From Deinococcus sp. AB2017081 (lineage in GTDB: Bacteria > Deinococcota > Deinococci > Deinococcales > Deinococcaceae): a DNA stretch of 64,000 nt. The stretch spans positions 792,501-856,500 of the forward strand of contig NZ_CP140098.1 in assembly GCF_034440735.1 (NCBI RefSeq), in the 5' to 3' direction. Every line of letters starts with the position of its first letter. Positions within the stretch are counted from its first letter, which is position 1. The notes below the pieces were generated by a model that saw only the letters and a list, made by a program, of their open reading frames with translations, had not been told where the DNA came from and ran no database searches. The position numbers and the translations under genes were made by a program. Positions 24,258-33,539 of the stretch are shown here, in pieces.

Positions 24258-24722
24258 TCAGGGCTCCAGCACCACCGGCTTGACCCGCACCGCGCCGTCC
24301 GCCACGTGCAGCCACGCGCACGCGACCGGCAGCCGGAAGCGGCGGGGGCCGAGCGCGCCGGGGTTCAGAAAGATCACGCCGTCGCGTTCCTCGAGCCTGG
24401 GCGCATGCGTGTGCCCGCTGATCACCACGCCGATTCCGGCTGCCGTGGGCGAGCATTCGAGGGCCGTGAGGTCATGCAGGACATACACCGACACGCCGCC
24501 CAGCTCCACCAGCACGGTCTCGGGCAGTGACGACAGCGGCGGCGAACGATCCACGTTGCCGCGCACGGCGTGGATCGGGGCAGGGGAGACCGTCCGGAGA
24601 CCGTCCAGCACCTCGGCCCGGCCCACGTCACCGGCGTGGAGGATCACATCGGCGGCGCGGGCCAGCGGCAGCACCTCCGGGCGCAGCAGCCCATGCGTAT
24701 CCGAGATGATCAGTGCCCGCAC
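24258..24722 (-). CDS. YfcE/MJ0936-type metallophosphoesterase
   Basis: 154 residues. The calcineurin-like metal motifs are SDTHG, GDVGRAEVL, RGNVD and SGHTHAP, with NPGALG near the end, all in the short YfcE arrangement. Members are Mn-dependent phosphodiesterases active on model cyclic and bis-phosphate substrates; the in vivo substrate is unknown. GTG start at 24722, 20 nt downstream of the PEGA-protein stop, so probably co-transcribed with it. Confidence 0.9.
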   Translation of the reverse strand: MRALIISDTHGLLRPEVLPLARAADVILHAGDVGRAEVLDGLRTVSPAPIHAVRGNVDRSPPLSSLPETVLVELGGVSVYVLHDLTALECSPTAAGIGVVISGHTHAPRLEERDGVIFLNPGALGPRRFRLPVACAWLHVADGAVRVKPVVLEP

Positions 24723-24742
24723 TGGGGTGTGCTGGGCTGCGC

Positions 24743-25681
24743 TCAGGGCGTCTTGCAGGTGTACGCACCCGCTTCGGTGCCGCAGCGGATAGAGGTGACC
24801 TGCGACGCGGTGATCCTGACCAGCAGGTTCTGCGGTTCCAGCGCCGGGTTAATCGGCAGGACATTCACGCCCACGGTGCCGGGCCGCACCTTCACGCGCA
24901 GGGGCTGGCCGACCCCCGCGACCTGCCCCACTGCGCTGCCCCCCACCAGCACCTGCGCCGGTACGTCCGACGAGACGCTCAGGGTGCCGGTGATCGGCGC
25001 GAGCACGGCCCGCACCTCGACCACGCCGTTCTCGGTCACCGTGACGCGCTGCGACCGGTCGGCCAGGCCCGGTGCGGACACGCTGACCGTCACGCTGCCC
25101 ACCGGCACGTCCGGAATGGTGACGGGCGCGTAACCGGCCAGCCGGCCGTCCACCCGCACCTCGGCCCCCGGCACGGAGGCCACGACGCGCAGCGTCCCGA
25201 AGCGGCCCACCGTGAACGCCGTGGTCGTGACCGTGTAGGCCCCGGCCGGCAAGCTCGCTGCCGCCGCCTGCACCGCCCGGCCCGCGTCGTCCAGCGTGCG
25301 GGCCCCCTGCGCTCCGGTCACGTCCAGCGGCACCACGCTGGCGACCGTGAACACCTGCGTGAAGCCGCCGGTGGGCGGCAGGCGCACGGGCACCTCGGTG
25401 GCGGCCCCCACCGCGCCCACGGTCACCACCTGCACCGGCTGCCCGGCCGTGAGCACCAGCGAGGACACGTAGGCGGCCCGGTCGGTCGTGACCAGCAGTG
25501 CCCCTGGCCCCGGCGGGCGGTACAGCGTCTCGCCCGTGACCGTCGTGACCGCTGGAGCCGACAGCCGCACGCCGACCTGTACCTGTGCCCCCGCCTGTGC
25601 CCGCAGCGGAGCGGGCACACACGCCACCAGCGCTCCGCTCAGGGCGGCCACCATCGCCCACGACCACCTCGCCGTCTTCAT
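24743..25681 (-). CDS. PEGA-domain lipoprotein
   Basis: 312 residues. Signal sequence with a lipobox-like ALVAC, then a beta-rich N-terminal half, and at least two PEGA-type repeats, with VVASVPGAEVRVDGRLAGYAPVTIPDVPVGSVTVSVSAPG being textbook and a second degenerate copy around SSDVPAQVLVGGSAVGQV. PEGA domains occur in envelope-anchored proteins and are thought to be structural. Leaderless -10 box directly upstream. Confidence 0.8.
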   Translation of the reverse strand: MKTARWSWAMVAALSGALVACVPAPLRAQAGAQVQVGVRLSAPAVTTVTGETLYRPPGPGALLVTTDRAAYVSSLVLTAGQPVQVVTVGAVGAATEVPVRLPPTGGFTQVFTVASVVPLDVTGAQGARTLDDAGRAVQAAAASLPAGAYTVTTTAFTVGRFGTLRVVASVPGAEVRVDGRLAGYAPVTIPDVPVGSVTVSVSAPGLADRSQRVTVTENGVVEVRAVLAPITGTLSVSSDVPAQVLVGGSAVGQVAGVGQPLRVKVRPGTVGVNVLPINPALEPQNLLVRITASQVTSIRCGTEAGAYTCKTP

Positions 25682-25687
25682 CCCCCC

Positions 25688-25693
25688 AGGGTA
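25688..25693 (-). promoter_or_regulatory. -10 box TACCCT, leaderless PEGA gene
   Basis: On the minus strand TACCCT ends 6 nt before the ATG at 25681; the six bases between are all G. Confidence 0.65.
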
Positions 25694-25750
25694 GGCGTCC
25701 GGATGCCCAGGCGGCTGAAATCATCTGACGGCGCGTTTACTCATGTGGGG

Positions 25751-25784
25751 CACAACAAAAACAGCCCGGCCGCAACCGGGCTGT
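25751..25784 (-). terminator. Rho-independent terminator
   Basis: On the minus strand, 15 nt after the next gene's stop, a perfect 9-bp stem (ACAGCCCGG/CCGGGCTGT, loop TTGCGG) is followed by TTTTGTTGTG. It is the cleanest intrinsic terminator in the window. Confidence 0.9.
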
Positions 25785-25799
25785 CCACAGATCAGATCT

Positions 25800-26387
<588 letters not shown>

Positions 26388-26484
26388 AACAGTTCGCATC
26401 TTAGGCCGTACCCTGGCAAGCGTCCATCTCATCCCCGCGACACCGGCCCTACCGTAAAGGGACTGTAAAGGAGCTCACCTTCAC

Positions 26485-28242
26485 ATGAGGACTGCCCGAC
26501 ACTTGCCCCTCCTTCTGCTGATGACAGCGGCCCTGATGCCGGGGGTGGCCGCCCAGAGCACAGCGCCCGCGCCGCAGGCCCCACCGACCTTTGTCGCCCC
26601 GAAGATCGACGTCTTCAAGGAATTGCGCGTGATCTCCGGCGTGAGTGTCACCGACACCGGCGACCTCGTGTTCGTCGGCTCGGACGCGAAGATCCACCGC
26701 ACGGACGCCAGCGGCAGCGAGAAGTGGGCCTACCCGGTCGGAGATCTGGGCCGCGCGTATCCCGTCATCACCCCGCAGGGGGGCGTGATCGCCGCGTCCT
26801 ATGACGACACCGTGTATGCCCTGGACGCCGCCGGGAAACTGCAGTGGAAGCTCAAGCTCGACGGGGACATCTACGCCACTCCCGCCCTGCGCTCCGACGG
26901 CAGCGTGATCGTCGCCACGGCCGGGGGCACCGTGTACGCCATCGGCCCGGACGGCAGGGCGCTGTGGACCTACAAGGTGGGGGCGCCGGTCTTCAGTTCC
27001 CCCGCCCTGGCGCTGGACGGCACCATCTACTTCGGGGCGCAGAACAACCGCCTGTACGCGCTCAGTCCGGCCGGCACCCCGAAGTGGACGTACACCGCCG
27101 GCTCGCTGGTGTTCAGTTCACCGGCCCTCGACGCGCAGGGCAACATCTACTTTGGCTCCAGCGACCGGCGCGTCCATGCGGTGTCGCCGGCCGGAACACC
27201 GCTGTGGACGGTACCCACCGGGCTGTTCGTGAACGCCAGCCCCATCGTGACCCGTGCCGGGCTGATCGTGGTCGGCAGCTATGACGGCACGCTGTACGCC
27301 CTGAACGCGGCCGGCCAGACGGTGTGGTCGTATGTGGCCGGGCAACCCATCGCCGCGTCGGCTGCCGAACTCAGTGACGGCACTGTGATCGTGCCGGATC
27401 TGGGGGGAACGGTGCACGCCCTGAACGCCCGTGGTCAGGCCCTGTGGACAATTCCCACCGGCAAGAAGATCGACGTGGGGGTCAGTGTGAGCAACCAGGG
27501 CAGCCTGTATTTCGTGACCCAGGGCGGCGCCCTGAACATCATCACGAAGCAGCGGCCGCTGGCCGTCGGGCCGTGGACGACCTTCCATGCCCGCCCGGAC
27601 GGATGGGGCCGTGCCCTGAGCCCCCAGGACACCCAGGCGCTCACCCAGGCCCGGCGCACCGCCGCGAGTGCGCCGGTGGCCCAGCTCCGGCCCCTGACGC
27701 CGCCGGCACCGGTGGCGACCGCCCCGACTCCGACAAGGCCAGCCCCGACAAGACCGGCCCCGACGACTTCGGCGCCTCAGTCCCCGGCACCATCTCCGGC
27801 GTCTCCGGTGGCGACTACGCCTCCCGGTTCGGCCCTCCGGCCTGCGCCGGTCACCCCGCCGACAGCACCCGCCCTCACTCCGGCCCAGCTCGCGGCGCGG
27901 GCGGTGACCGTGGTGAAGGTGCAGGATCAGCAGGTGTTCCTGCCGGTGCAGGACACGGCGGCGGCCCTGCGCCTGCCCGTCCGGGCGGTGGGTGTCCGGA
28001 CGGCCACGCTGGAACTGGGCACTCAGCGCGTCCCCGTCAATGTGCGTCTGTTCGGTGGTCAGCCCTACGTGTCGGTGGCGGAACTGGCCGCGCTGCCGGG
28101 CATGCAGGCGGCCCTGGTCAACCGGCCCTCACCGGCCCTGACCCTGACGCGGGCGGGGCAGGTCACGGCCTTCCCCCTGAACCTGCCCACGCTGGTGTCC
28201 CTGACGCGGGGCAAGGAGTTCCCGGACATCCTGCCGCGCTGA
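26485..28242 (+). CDS. Exported PQQ-type beta-propeller protein with a C-terminal copper-amine-oxidase-like domain
   Basis: 585 residues. A signal peptide is followed by about eight propeller blades of the type VYALDAAGKLQWKLKLDGDI / LYALSPAGTPKWTYTAG, i.e. PQQ-like (BamB-type) repeats. After about residue 400 is a Pro/Ala/Thr-rich linker, then about 120 residues resembling the N-terminal copper-amine-oxidase domain (VKVQDQQVFLPVQDTAAALRLP, VNVRLFGGQPYVSVAELA). It is likely a periplasmic or envelope scaffold protein; no catalytic residues are visible. AAGGAG lies upstream of the ATG at 26485, though at a wide spacing. Confidence 0.82.
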   Translation: MRTARHLPLLLLMTAALMPGVAAQSTAPAPQAPPTFVAPKIDVFKELRVISGVSVTDTGDLVFVGSDAKIHRTDASGSEKWAYPVGDLGRAYPVITPQGGVIAASYDDTVYALDAAGKLQWKLKLDGDIYATPALRSDGSVIVATAGGTVYAIGPDGRALWTYKVGAPVFSSPALALDGTIYFGAQNNRLYALSPAGTPKWTYTAGSLVFSSPALDAQGNIYFGSSDRRVHAVSPAGTPLWTVPTGLFVNASPIVTRAGLIVVGSYDGTLYALNAAGQTVWSYVAGQPIAASAAELSDGTVIVPDLGGTVHALNARGQALWTIPTGKKIDVGVSVSNQGSLYFVTQGGALNIITKQRPLAVGPWTTFHARPDGWGRALSPQDTQALTQARRTAASAPVAQLRPLTPPAPVATAPTPTRPAPTRPAPTTSAPQSPAPSPASPVATTPPGSALRPAPVTPPTAPALTPAQLAARAVTVVKVQDQQVFLPVQDTAAALRLPVRAVGVRTATLELGTQRVPVNVRLFGGQPYVSVAELAALPGMQAALVNRPSPALTLTRAGQVTAFPLNLPTLVSLTRGKEFPDILPR

Positions 28243-28273
28243 ACCGGCACCGCTGGACCGGGAGGCATGAACC

Positions 28274-28307
28274 GCCGGTCGCCATACGCGGGTGTATGGC
28301 GACCGGC
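28274..28307. terminator. Bidirectional terminator
   Basis: Perfect 14-bp stem (GCCGGTCGCCATAC and its complement, loop GCGGGT) between the convergent propeller and proline-rich genes. No T tract. Confidence 0.65.
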
Positions 28308-28316
28308 GACCGACCG

Positions 28317-29402
28317 TCAGCGCCCCGTGCCCCTGCGCCCGTCCTTCCCGCTGCCCTTCGCCTCGCCCCCCTTCCCCCGGGTGCCCTGATCCCGGTCATT
28401 GTCGCGGTCTCCGCGCCGGCCCTGTCCCGGCGGGTCGGATCGGCCCGGTCGGGTCTCCGAGGCGGGCGGCGGGCTGCTGACCGGCGTGGGCGTGGGGTCG
28501 GGCCGGGGCACCGGCGTGGGAATCGGCGCCGGCGCCAGCGGCGGGGTGGGGGGCGCCGGTGGCACGGGAGCGGGCACTGGCCTGGGCACCGGCGTCGGTA
28601 CCGGGGCGGGGCTGGACACGCCGGGCTGGGCGCGTTCCGGCGTGGGCACCGGCGCGGCAATGTCCCTGACCCACTCGGAGCGCGTGGCCTCGGTCGCGGC
28701 TGTCGCCGGGCGGGTCACGGTCGTGGGAGGCGTCACCGGTGTCCGGCGGGGCGAGGTGACCGGCGTGCCCGGGGCCGGACGGCGCACGGCCACGCCGGAG
28801 GGAGGCTGCTGGCGGGCCGCGGCCTCGCGCCGGGCCTGCAGGATGGCCGCGACGGCCCGTGTGGAGGCGGCGCGGGAGGCACGGATGGCGGCGGTGGAGG
28901 CCCGGGCGGGGGTCGGGGCCGCTGCCGGGCGGGCACTGGCCTTCACGGCTCGGCGCACCGGGGCCGGGGGTGCGGCCGGGCGAACCGCCGATCCTGCCGG
29001 GGCGCGCCCGGCAGCCGGTCTGGTCACGGCTCCCACGGTTCGTCCGGCGACCGGTCTGGCACCGGAAACTGCGGCCGGTCGCGCGGTGGCTGGTCGGATC
29101 ACGCTGATCCGGGGAACGGGCACTGAGGGTGCCCGGACAGGTGCTGGCCGGACCGGCGGGGCAACGGTGCCGGTCGCTGCCGGCTCGGCCGGCCGGAACA
29201 GCGGAGCAGGAATCACGGGGACACGGCCACGCGCCGGGCTGTCCGTGCGCTGGCCCGACGGCGCGGGGAGGGTGACCGGCCCCTGACCATGCAGCGCCGG
29301 TTCACTGGCCGTGACCCTGGCCCGCAGGGCATCGGGCAGCACCACCGCCATGGCGACCGCCACCGCAGTCGGCAGGATGACCAGCGTGTTCGTCCAGCGC
29401 AC
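28317..29402 (-). CDS. Proline/alanine-rich membrane-anchored or exported protein
   Basis: 361 residues. The N-terminus MRWTNTLVILPTAVAVAMAVVLP looks like a signal anchor. The rest is low-complexity: Pro, Ala, Arg, Thr and Val throughout, a PVP/TPVP-rich stretch near 250-315, then a charged tail with RRGDRDNDRDQG and KGG. No domain is recognisable. The start is well supported: GGAGGTGAGGA immediately precedes the GTG. An equally long open frame exists on the other strand but has no ribosome site and is judged a shadow. The protein could be a cell-envelope spacer. Confidence 0.65.
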   Translation of the reverse strand: MRWTNTLVILPTAVAVAMAVVLPDALRARVTASEPALHGQGPVTLPAPSGQRTDSPARGRVPVIPAPLFRPAEPAATGTVAPPVRPAPVRAPSVPVPRISVIRPATARPAAVSGARPVAGRTVGAVTRPAAGRAPAGSAVRPAAPPAPVRRAVKASARPAAAPTPARASTAAIRASRAASTRAVAAILQARREAAARQQPPSGVAVRRPAPGTPVTSPRRTPVTPPTTVTRPATAATEATRSEWVRDIAAPVPTPERAQPGVSSPAPVPTPVPRPVPAPVPPAPPTPPLAPAPIPTPVPRPDPTPTPVSSPPPASETRPGRSDPPGQGRRGDRDNDRDQGTRGKGGEAKGSGKDGRRGTGR

Positions 29403-29623
29403 TCCTCACCTCCGTGTCCGGCGGGCCTGGATCCCTCCGGGGCGGCCCCGGCCGTGGGTGTCCTGGCCGTCATTCAGCATGTCCGGTGCTGTGGCCCATC
29501 GTACTCCACGAAAACGGGGGCGTTGGGCCGGACGGGCTCCGGGCCGATCCTGGGCAGACGCCCCTGCTGCGGGCATGAGACGGATCCCGGTCATCCGGGG
29601 CAGCGAGCGTGGGGCGGCCCGGT

Positions 29624-30367
29624 TCAGGCCGTCAGGATCAGCGGCTGCGCGGCCGTGATCATGACGGTGTGCTCGAAGTGGGCGGCCAGGCCACCGTCGG
29701 TCGTGCTCAGCGTCCAGCCGTCGCGCAGGGTGCGCACGCGGGGCGACTTCCCGGTCGAGACCATCGGTTCCACCGCGATGACCAGCCCCTCGTGGAGTTT
29801 CTGGCGGTCGCGCGCCCGGTAGTAGTTCGGCACGTTCGGCTCCTCGTGGATCGCCCGGCCGACGCCGTGGCCGAAGAGCTCGCGCAGGACGGTGAAGCCG
29901 CGCCGCGTGACCTCCTGCTCGACCGCCCGCCCGATGGCATGGACGGGCTGCCCGGCCCTGGCCGCCGCCATGCCGGCCCCGAACGCCGCCTCGGTGCACT
30001 CGATCAGCCGCAGCGCCACGGGGGATGCCGGGGGCACGGCCACCGTCACGGCCGCGTCGGCGACGAATCCGTCCACGTAGGGCGTGACGTCCAGGCTCAC
30101 CACGTCGCCGGCCGCCAGGGGGCGGCGCGTGGGCAGCCCGTGCACAATGTCGTCGTTCACGCTGACAAAGACGTTGACCGGGGCGCCATAGGTCATCCGT
30201 GGGGCCGACCGGGCCCCGTGCCGCCGGAAGACCCGCCCGGCCAGGGCGTCCAGTTCGGCCGGTGTGATCCCGGGACGGATCGCCGCCCTCAGGGTGCGCA
30301 GGGTCTCGGCGACGACCTGCCCGGCGCGCTGCATGCCCTGGAGTTCGGCCTCGGTGGTGATGGTCAT
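29624..30367 (-). CDS. map: Methionine aminopeptidase type I
   Basis: 247 residues, the bacterial short form. Metal ligands are at D93, D104, H167, E200 and E232, in the sequences [43 protein letters not shown] and HFEHTVMI. It removes the N-terminal Met from nascent proteins. No adenylate kinase or ribosomal-protein neighbours are present, unlike in many genomes. Confidence 0.95.
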   Translation of the reverse strand: MTITTEAELQGMQRAGQVVAETLRTLRAAIRPGITPAELDALAGRVFRRHGARSAPRMTYGAPVNVFVSVNDDIVHGLPTRRPLAAGDVVSLDVTPYVDGFVADAAVTVAVPPASPVALRLIECTEAAFGAGMAAARAGQPVHAIGRAVEQEVTRRGFTVLRELFGHGVGRAIHEEPNVPNYYRARDRQKLHEGLVIAVEPMVSTGKSPRVRTLRDGWTLSTTDGGLAAHFEHTVMITAAQPLILTA

Positions 30368-30372
30368 GCCGG

Positions 30373-30378
30373 AGTCTA
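30373..30378 (-). promoter_or_regulatory. -10 box TAGACT, map
   Basis: On the minus strand TAGACT ends 5 nt before the map ATG; consistent with a leaderless message. Confidence 0.6.
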
Positions 30379-30431
30379 GGCCACCGGCACCGTGCCGGTG
30401 GCGGACTGCGGCCGGCGCGTCCGCACTGCTC

Positions 30432-30468
30432 TTGCAAATGTTTCTACAGACGCCTACAGTGTTGCAAA
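30432..30468 (+). promoter_or_regulatory. Promoter of the racemase cluster, flanked by TTGCAAA boxes
   Basis: TTGCAA (30432-30437) and TACAGT (30455-30460) are separated by exactly 17 nt, a good vegetative promoter. TTGCAAA occurs twice, at 30432-30438 and 30462-30468, exactly 30 bp (about three helix turns) apart, one over the -35 and one just past the -10. CTACAG also repeats with a 10-bp period between them. This is a strong candidate operator for the RpiR regulator encoded at the far end of the cluster. Confidence 0.65.
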
Positions 30469-30587
30469 ATCAACTACAACATCCTTCTCCTGGCCCGGCG
30501 GTGATTCCTTGCGATTCTTTCCGAACAAGCGGTGCTCCCTGATTCCCTCGCTGCACTCCCCGCCCACGGCCGGCCCCGAGGTGACGC

Positions 30588-31724
30588 ATGCGGCTTGACC
30601 GGGCGGAACTGCGCGTGGTCTCGCTGCCGCTGCTGCGGCCCTTCCGCACCAGTTTCGGTGTGGTGGCCGACAAGACCTTCGTGCTGCTGCGCGTGTTCGG
30701 TGACGGGCTGGAGGGCGTGGCCGAGGGCGTCATGGATGCCCGCCCGCAGTACCGCGAGGAGACCATCGCCGGGGCGCTCGCGCTGCTCCAGGAGGCGGTG
30801 CTGCCGGAGGTGCTGGGCCGCGAGTGGGCCAACCCCGAGGCGCTGGTGCGCCACCTGTCGGGCCTGCGCGGCAACCGCATGGCGCTGGCGGTGCTGGAGA
30901 TGGCGTGCTGGGATCTGCATGCCCGCGGCCTGGGCGTGCCGCTCTGCACGCTGCTGGGCGGCACGCGGGACGCCGTGGAGGTGGGCGTGTCGCTGGGCAT
31001 CCAGCCCTCGGTCGAGGCCACCGTGGACACGGCGCTGCGCCACGCCGAGCAGGGGTACCGGCGCATCAAGCTCAAGATCGAGCCCGGCTGGGACGTGACG
31101 GTCGTGCGGGCGGTGCGGGCGGCGCTGCCGGACACGCCTGTCACGGTGGACGCCAACGCCGCGTACTCGCTGGCCCACCTGAACACCCTGCGCGAGCTGG
31201 ACACCCTGGGCCTGGACTACATCGAGCAGCCGCTGGCGTGGAACGACCTGCGCGACCACGCCAAGCTCCAGGCGCTGATGCACACGCCGCTGTGCCTGGA
31301 CGAGTGCATCACGACGGCGCAGGATGCCCGCAAGGCGCTGGAGACCGCCGCGTGCCGGCTGGTGAACATCAAGGTCGGGCGGGTGGGCGGCCACCTGGAG
31401 GCGCGGCGGGTGCACGACGTTGCGGCGGCGTTCAGCGCCCCGGTGTGGTGCGGGGGCATGCTCGAGAGCGGGGTGGGCCGCGCCCACAACATCCACCTCG
31501 CCACGCTGGAGAACTTCACGAAGCCCGGCGACACCAGCAGTTCCTCGCGCTACTGGGCACGCGACATCGTGAACGAGCCGCTGGAGACCACGGGTGGGAT
31601 CATGCCGGTGCCGCCGGGGCCGGGGATCGGCGTCACGCTGGATGTGCCCTTCCTGGACAGCGTGACGCGCTGGCGGGCGGACATCGGTGCTCCGGCGCGG
31701 ATCGCCGCCGGAAGCGCCCCATGA
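30588..31724 (+). CDS. N-acylamino-acid racemase (enolase superfamily; NAAAR/OSBS type)
   Basis: 378 residues. Enolase-superfamily muconate-lactonizing subgroup: KLK motif K161 and K163, metal ligands D188, E213 and D238 (VDANAAY, YIEQPL, LDECI), and K262 in NIKVGRVGG. Spacing matches the N-acylamino-acid racemases, which interconvert N-acyl-D and N-acyl-L amino acids and often have o-succinylbenzoate synthase activity; a D. radiodurans homologue is a well-studied NAAAR. Here no menaquinone genes are adjacent, while a GNAT, peptide transporter, serine hydrolase and aminoacylase-family gene are, so racemase is the likelier role. The stop overlaps the GNAT start. Confidence 0.92.
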   Translation: MRLDRAELRVVSLPLLRPFRTSFGVVADKTFVLLRVFGDGLEGVAEGVMDARPQYREETIAGALALLQEAVLPEVLGREWANPEALVRHLSGLRGNRMALAVLEMACWDLHARGLGVPLCTLLGGTRDAVEVGVSLGIQPSVEATVDTALRHAEQGYRRIKLKIEPGWDVTVVRAVRAALPDTPVTVDANAAYSLAHLNTLRELDTLGLDYIEQPLAWNDLRDHAKLQALMHTPLCLDECITTAQDARKALETAACRLVNIKVGRVGGHLEARRVHDVAAAFSAPVWCGGMLESGVGRAHNIHLATLENFTKPGDTSSSSRYWARDIVNEPLETTGGIMPVPPGPGIGVTLDVPFLDSVTRWRADIGAPARIAAGSAP

Positions 31725-32503
31725 CGGACATCGCCTCTGCGCCGCCCACCGTGACGCTGCGCGAGCTGAGCGGGCTGCCGGAACTGGCGCTCACGCCGCC
31801 CCTGGCCCGCGCCGTGTGGGGCGAGACCGACACGCCGGAGGATCCGGTGCTGCTGCACGTCCTGCACCGCGCCGGCGGGCTGGTGGCCGGCGCGCTCGAT
31901 GCCCAGGGGCAGCTGCGGGCCTACCTGGTGGGCCTGCCGACCCGCGAGGCCGGCGTGCAGCACTCGCACCGCCTGGGCGTGCACCCGCAGTGGCGGCGAC
32001 AGGGGCTGGGCGAGCGCCTCAAGGCGTTCCAGCGGCAGTGGTGTGTGGCGCGGGGCATCACCCGCGTGACGTGGACCTTCGATCCCCTGCTGCTGGCCAA
32101 CGCGCACCTGAACGTGCGCCGCCTGGGGGCCACCGTGGACACCTACCTGCCGGACTACTACGGCGAGATGGCCGGCATCAACGCCGGCGTGCCCTCGGAC
32201 CGCTTCGAGGCCGTGTGGGTGCTGGACGGCGACCGGGCGCAGCAGGGCGTGCGCGAACTGTGGCCAGCCGGCGAGGCGCTGCACCCGCTGCGGGACGAGC
32301 TGCCGGCCACGGTGCCGGACGCCGTGACCGTACGCGTGCCGGCCGACTACTCCCGCCTGCGGCGCGAGGATCTTGCGCACGCCCGGGCGTGGCGGGCGGC
32401 CAGCGGCCCGCTGTTCGCCCGGCTGTTCGCGCAGGGCCACCGGCTGGTGGATGTGGATCTTCCGGGCCAGCGCTACCTGCTGCGCCGGAGTACTGCCGGG
32501 TGA
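31721..32503 (+). CDS. GNAT-family N-acyltransferase (COG3375-like)
   Basis: 260 residues. The acyl-CoA pyrophosphate-binding loop is visible as [17 protein letters not shown], followed by the typical strand-helix [39 protein letters not shown] and then a family-specific [12 protein letters not shown]. In the related Geobacillus pathway a GNAT N-succinylates D-amino acids before racemisation by an NAAAR-type enzyme. I infer the same order here. Overlaps the racemase stop by ATGA, consistent with coupled expression. Confidence 0.85.
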   Translation: MTDIASAPPTVTLRELSGLPELALTPPLARAVWGETDTPEDPVLLHVLHRAGGLVAGALDAQGQLRAYLVGLPTREAGVQHSHRLGVHPQWRRQGLGERLKAFQRQWCVARGITRVTWTFDPLLLANAHLNVRRLGATVDTYLPDYYGEMAGINAGVPSDRFEAVWVLDGDRAQQGVRELWPAGEALHPLRDELPATVPDAVTVRVPADYSRLRREDLAHARAWRAASGPLFARLFAQGHRLVDVDLPGQRYLLRRSTAG

Positions 32504-32510
32504 GGGCACC

Positions 32511-33539
32511 ATGCTGACCTACGTCGCCCGCCGCCTGCTGGCCCTGCCGCTGATCCTGCTGGCGGTGACGTTCCTGATCGTGCTGGTGATGCAGCTCATC
32601 CCGCCTGAGCAGCGGGCCGCCGCCTACGCCGTGAACCTGGAGCAGCTGTCCCGCGTGCCCGAGATCATCCGGGCCAACCACCTGGACGGCAGCGTGTTCG
32701 TGCAGTACGGGCTGTGGCTTAAGGAAGCCGCGGTGGGCAACCTGGGCTTCTCGCGCACCAGCGGGCTGCCGGTGCTGGAGACCCTGCGCACCTACTTCCC
32801 GGCCACGCTGGAGCTGGCCCTGTTCGCGCTCGTTCCGCTGGTGGCGCTGGGCGTGTGGCTGGGCGGCCACGCGGCGGTGCACCGCAACCGCGCCCCGGAC
32901 ACCGTCATCCGGGTCTTCGCGGTGCTGGGCTACAGCATTCCCAGCTTCGTGCTGGGGGTGTGGCTGCTGGTCATCTTCTACGGGGCGCTGGGCGTGCTGC
33001 CCGGCAACGGCAACCAGAGCAACGACATCTCGCTGCAGCTGGCCACGGACCCCATGCGCCGCTACACGCACCTGCTCACCGTCGATGCCCTGCTGAACGG
33101 CCGGCTGACCGTGTTCTGGGACGCGCTGCTGCACCTTGTCCTGCCGGTGCTGACCCTGCTGGTGGTCAGCAGCGCGGGGCTGATCAAGGGCACCCGCGCG
33201 AGCATGATCGAGGCCCTGGGCAGCGACTACATCCGCACCGCCCGCGCCAAGGGCGTCGCCGAGCGTCAGGTGATCGGCCGGCATGCCCGGCGCAATGCCC
33301 TGCTCACGGTGACCACCCTGGTCGCCCTGAGCGTGTCGGGGCTGCTCCAGGGCGCGGTGCTGGCCGAGACGCTGTTCGGCTATCCCGGCGTGGCGGGCTG
33401 GGCGGCGCGGGCGGCGGCGCAGGGCGACCTGCCGGGCGTGCTGGGCTTCGCCCTGCTGACGGCCACCGTCGTCGTGCTGGTGAACCTGCTGGCCGACCTG
33501 ACCTACACGCTGGTCGATCCACGGGTGCGGTACACGTGA
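32511..33539 (+). CDS. Peptide ABC transporter permease, DppB type
   Basis: 342 residues, about six membrane segments, N-terminal RRLLALPLILLAVTFLIVLVMQLIPPEQR typical of DppB/OppB permeases, and the EAA-type loop YIRTARAKGVAERQVIGRHARRNAL for ATPase contact. It begins 7 nt after the GNAT stop and its own stop overlaps the start of the partner permease. No ATPase gene is nearby. Confidence 0.92.
   Translation: MLTYVARRLLALPLILLAVTFLIVLVMQLIPPEQRAAAYAVNLEQLSRVPEIIRANHLDGSVFVQYGLWLKEAAVGNLGFSRTSGLPVLETLRTYFPATLELALFALVPLVALGVWLGGHAAVHRNRAPDTVIRVFAVLGYSIPSFVLGVWLLVIFYGALGVLPGNGNQSNDISLQLATDPMRRYTHLLTVDALLNGRLTVFWDALLHLVLPVLTLLVVSSAGLIKGTRASMIEALGSDYIRTARAKGVAERQVIGRHARRNALLTVTTLVALSVSGLLQGAVLAETLFGYPGVAGWAARAAAQGDLPGVLGFALLTATVVVLVNLLADLTYTLVDPRVRYT

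Noticed and set aside
28399..29286. Plus-strand 295-codon frame opposite the proline-rich gene
   Set aside because: Gly/Ala/Thr-rich, no ribosome site, no signal sequence; the minus-strand frame has a strong ribosome site and an N-terminal anchor.
30588..31724. Calling the racemase gene menC (o-succinylbenzoate synthase)
   Set aside because: Sequence cannot exclude it because the family is promiscuous, but no menaquinone genes are nearby and the neighbours are amino-acid and peptide genes.
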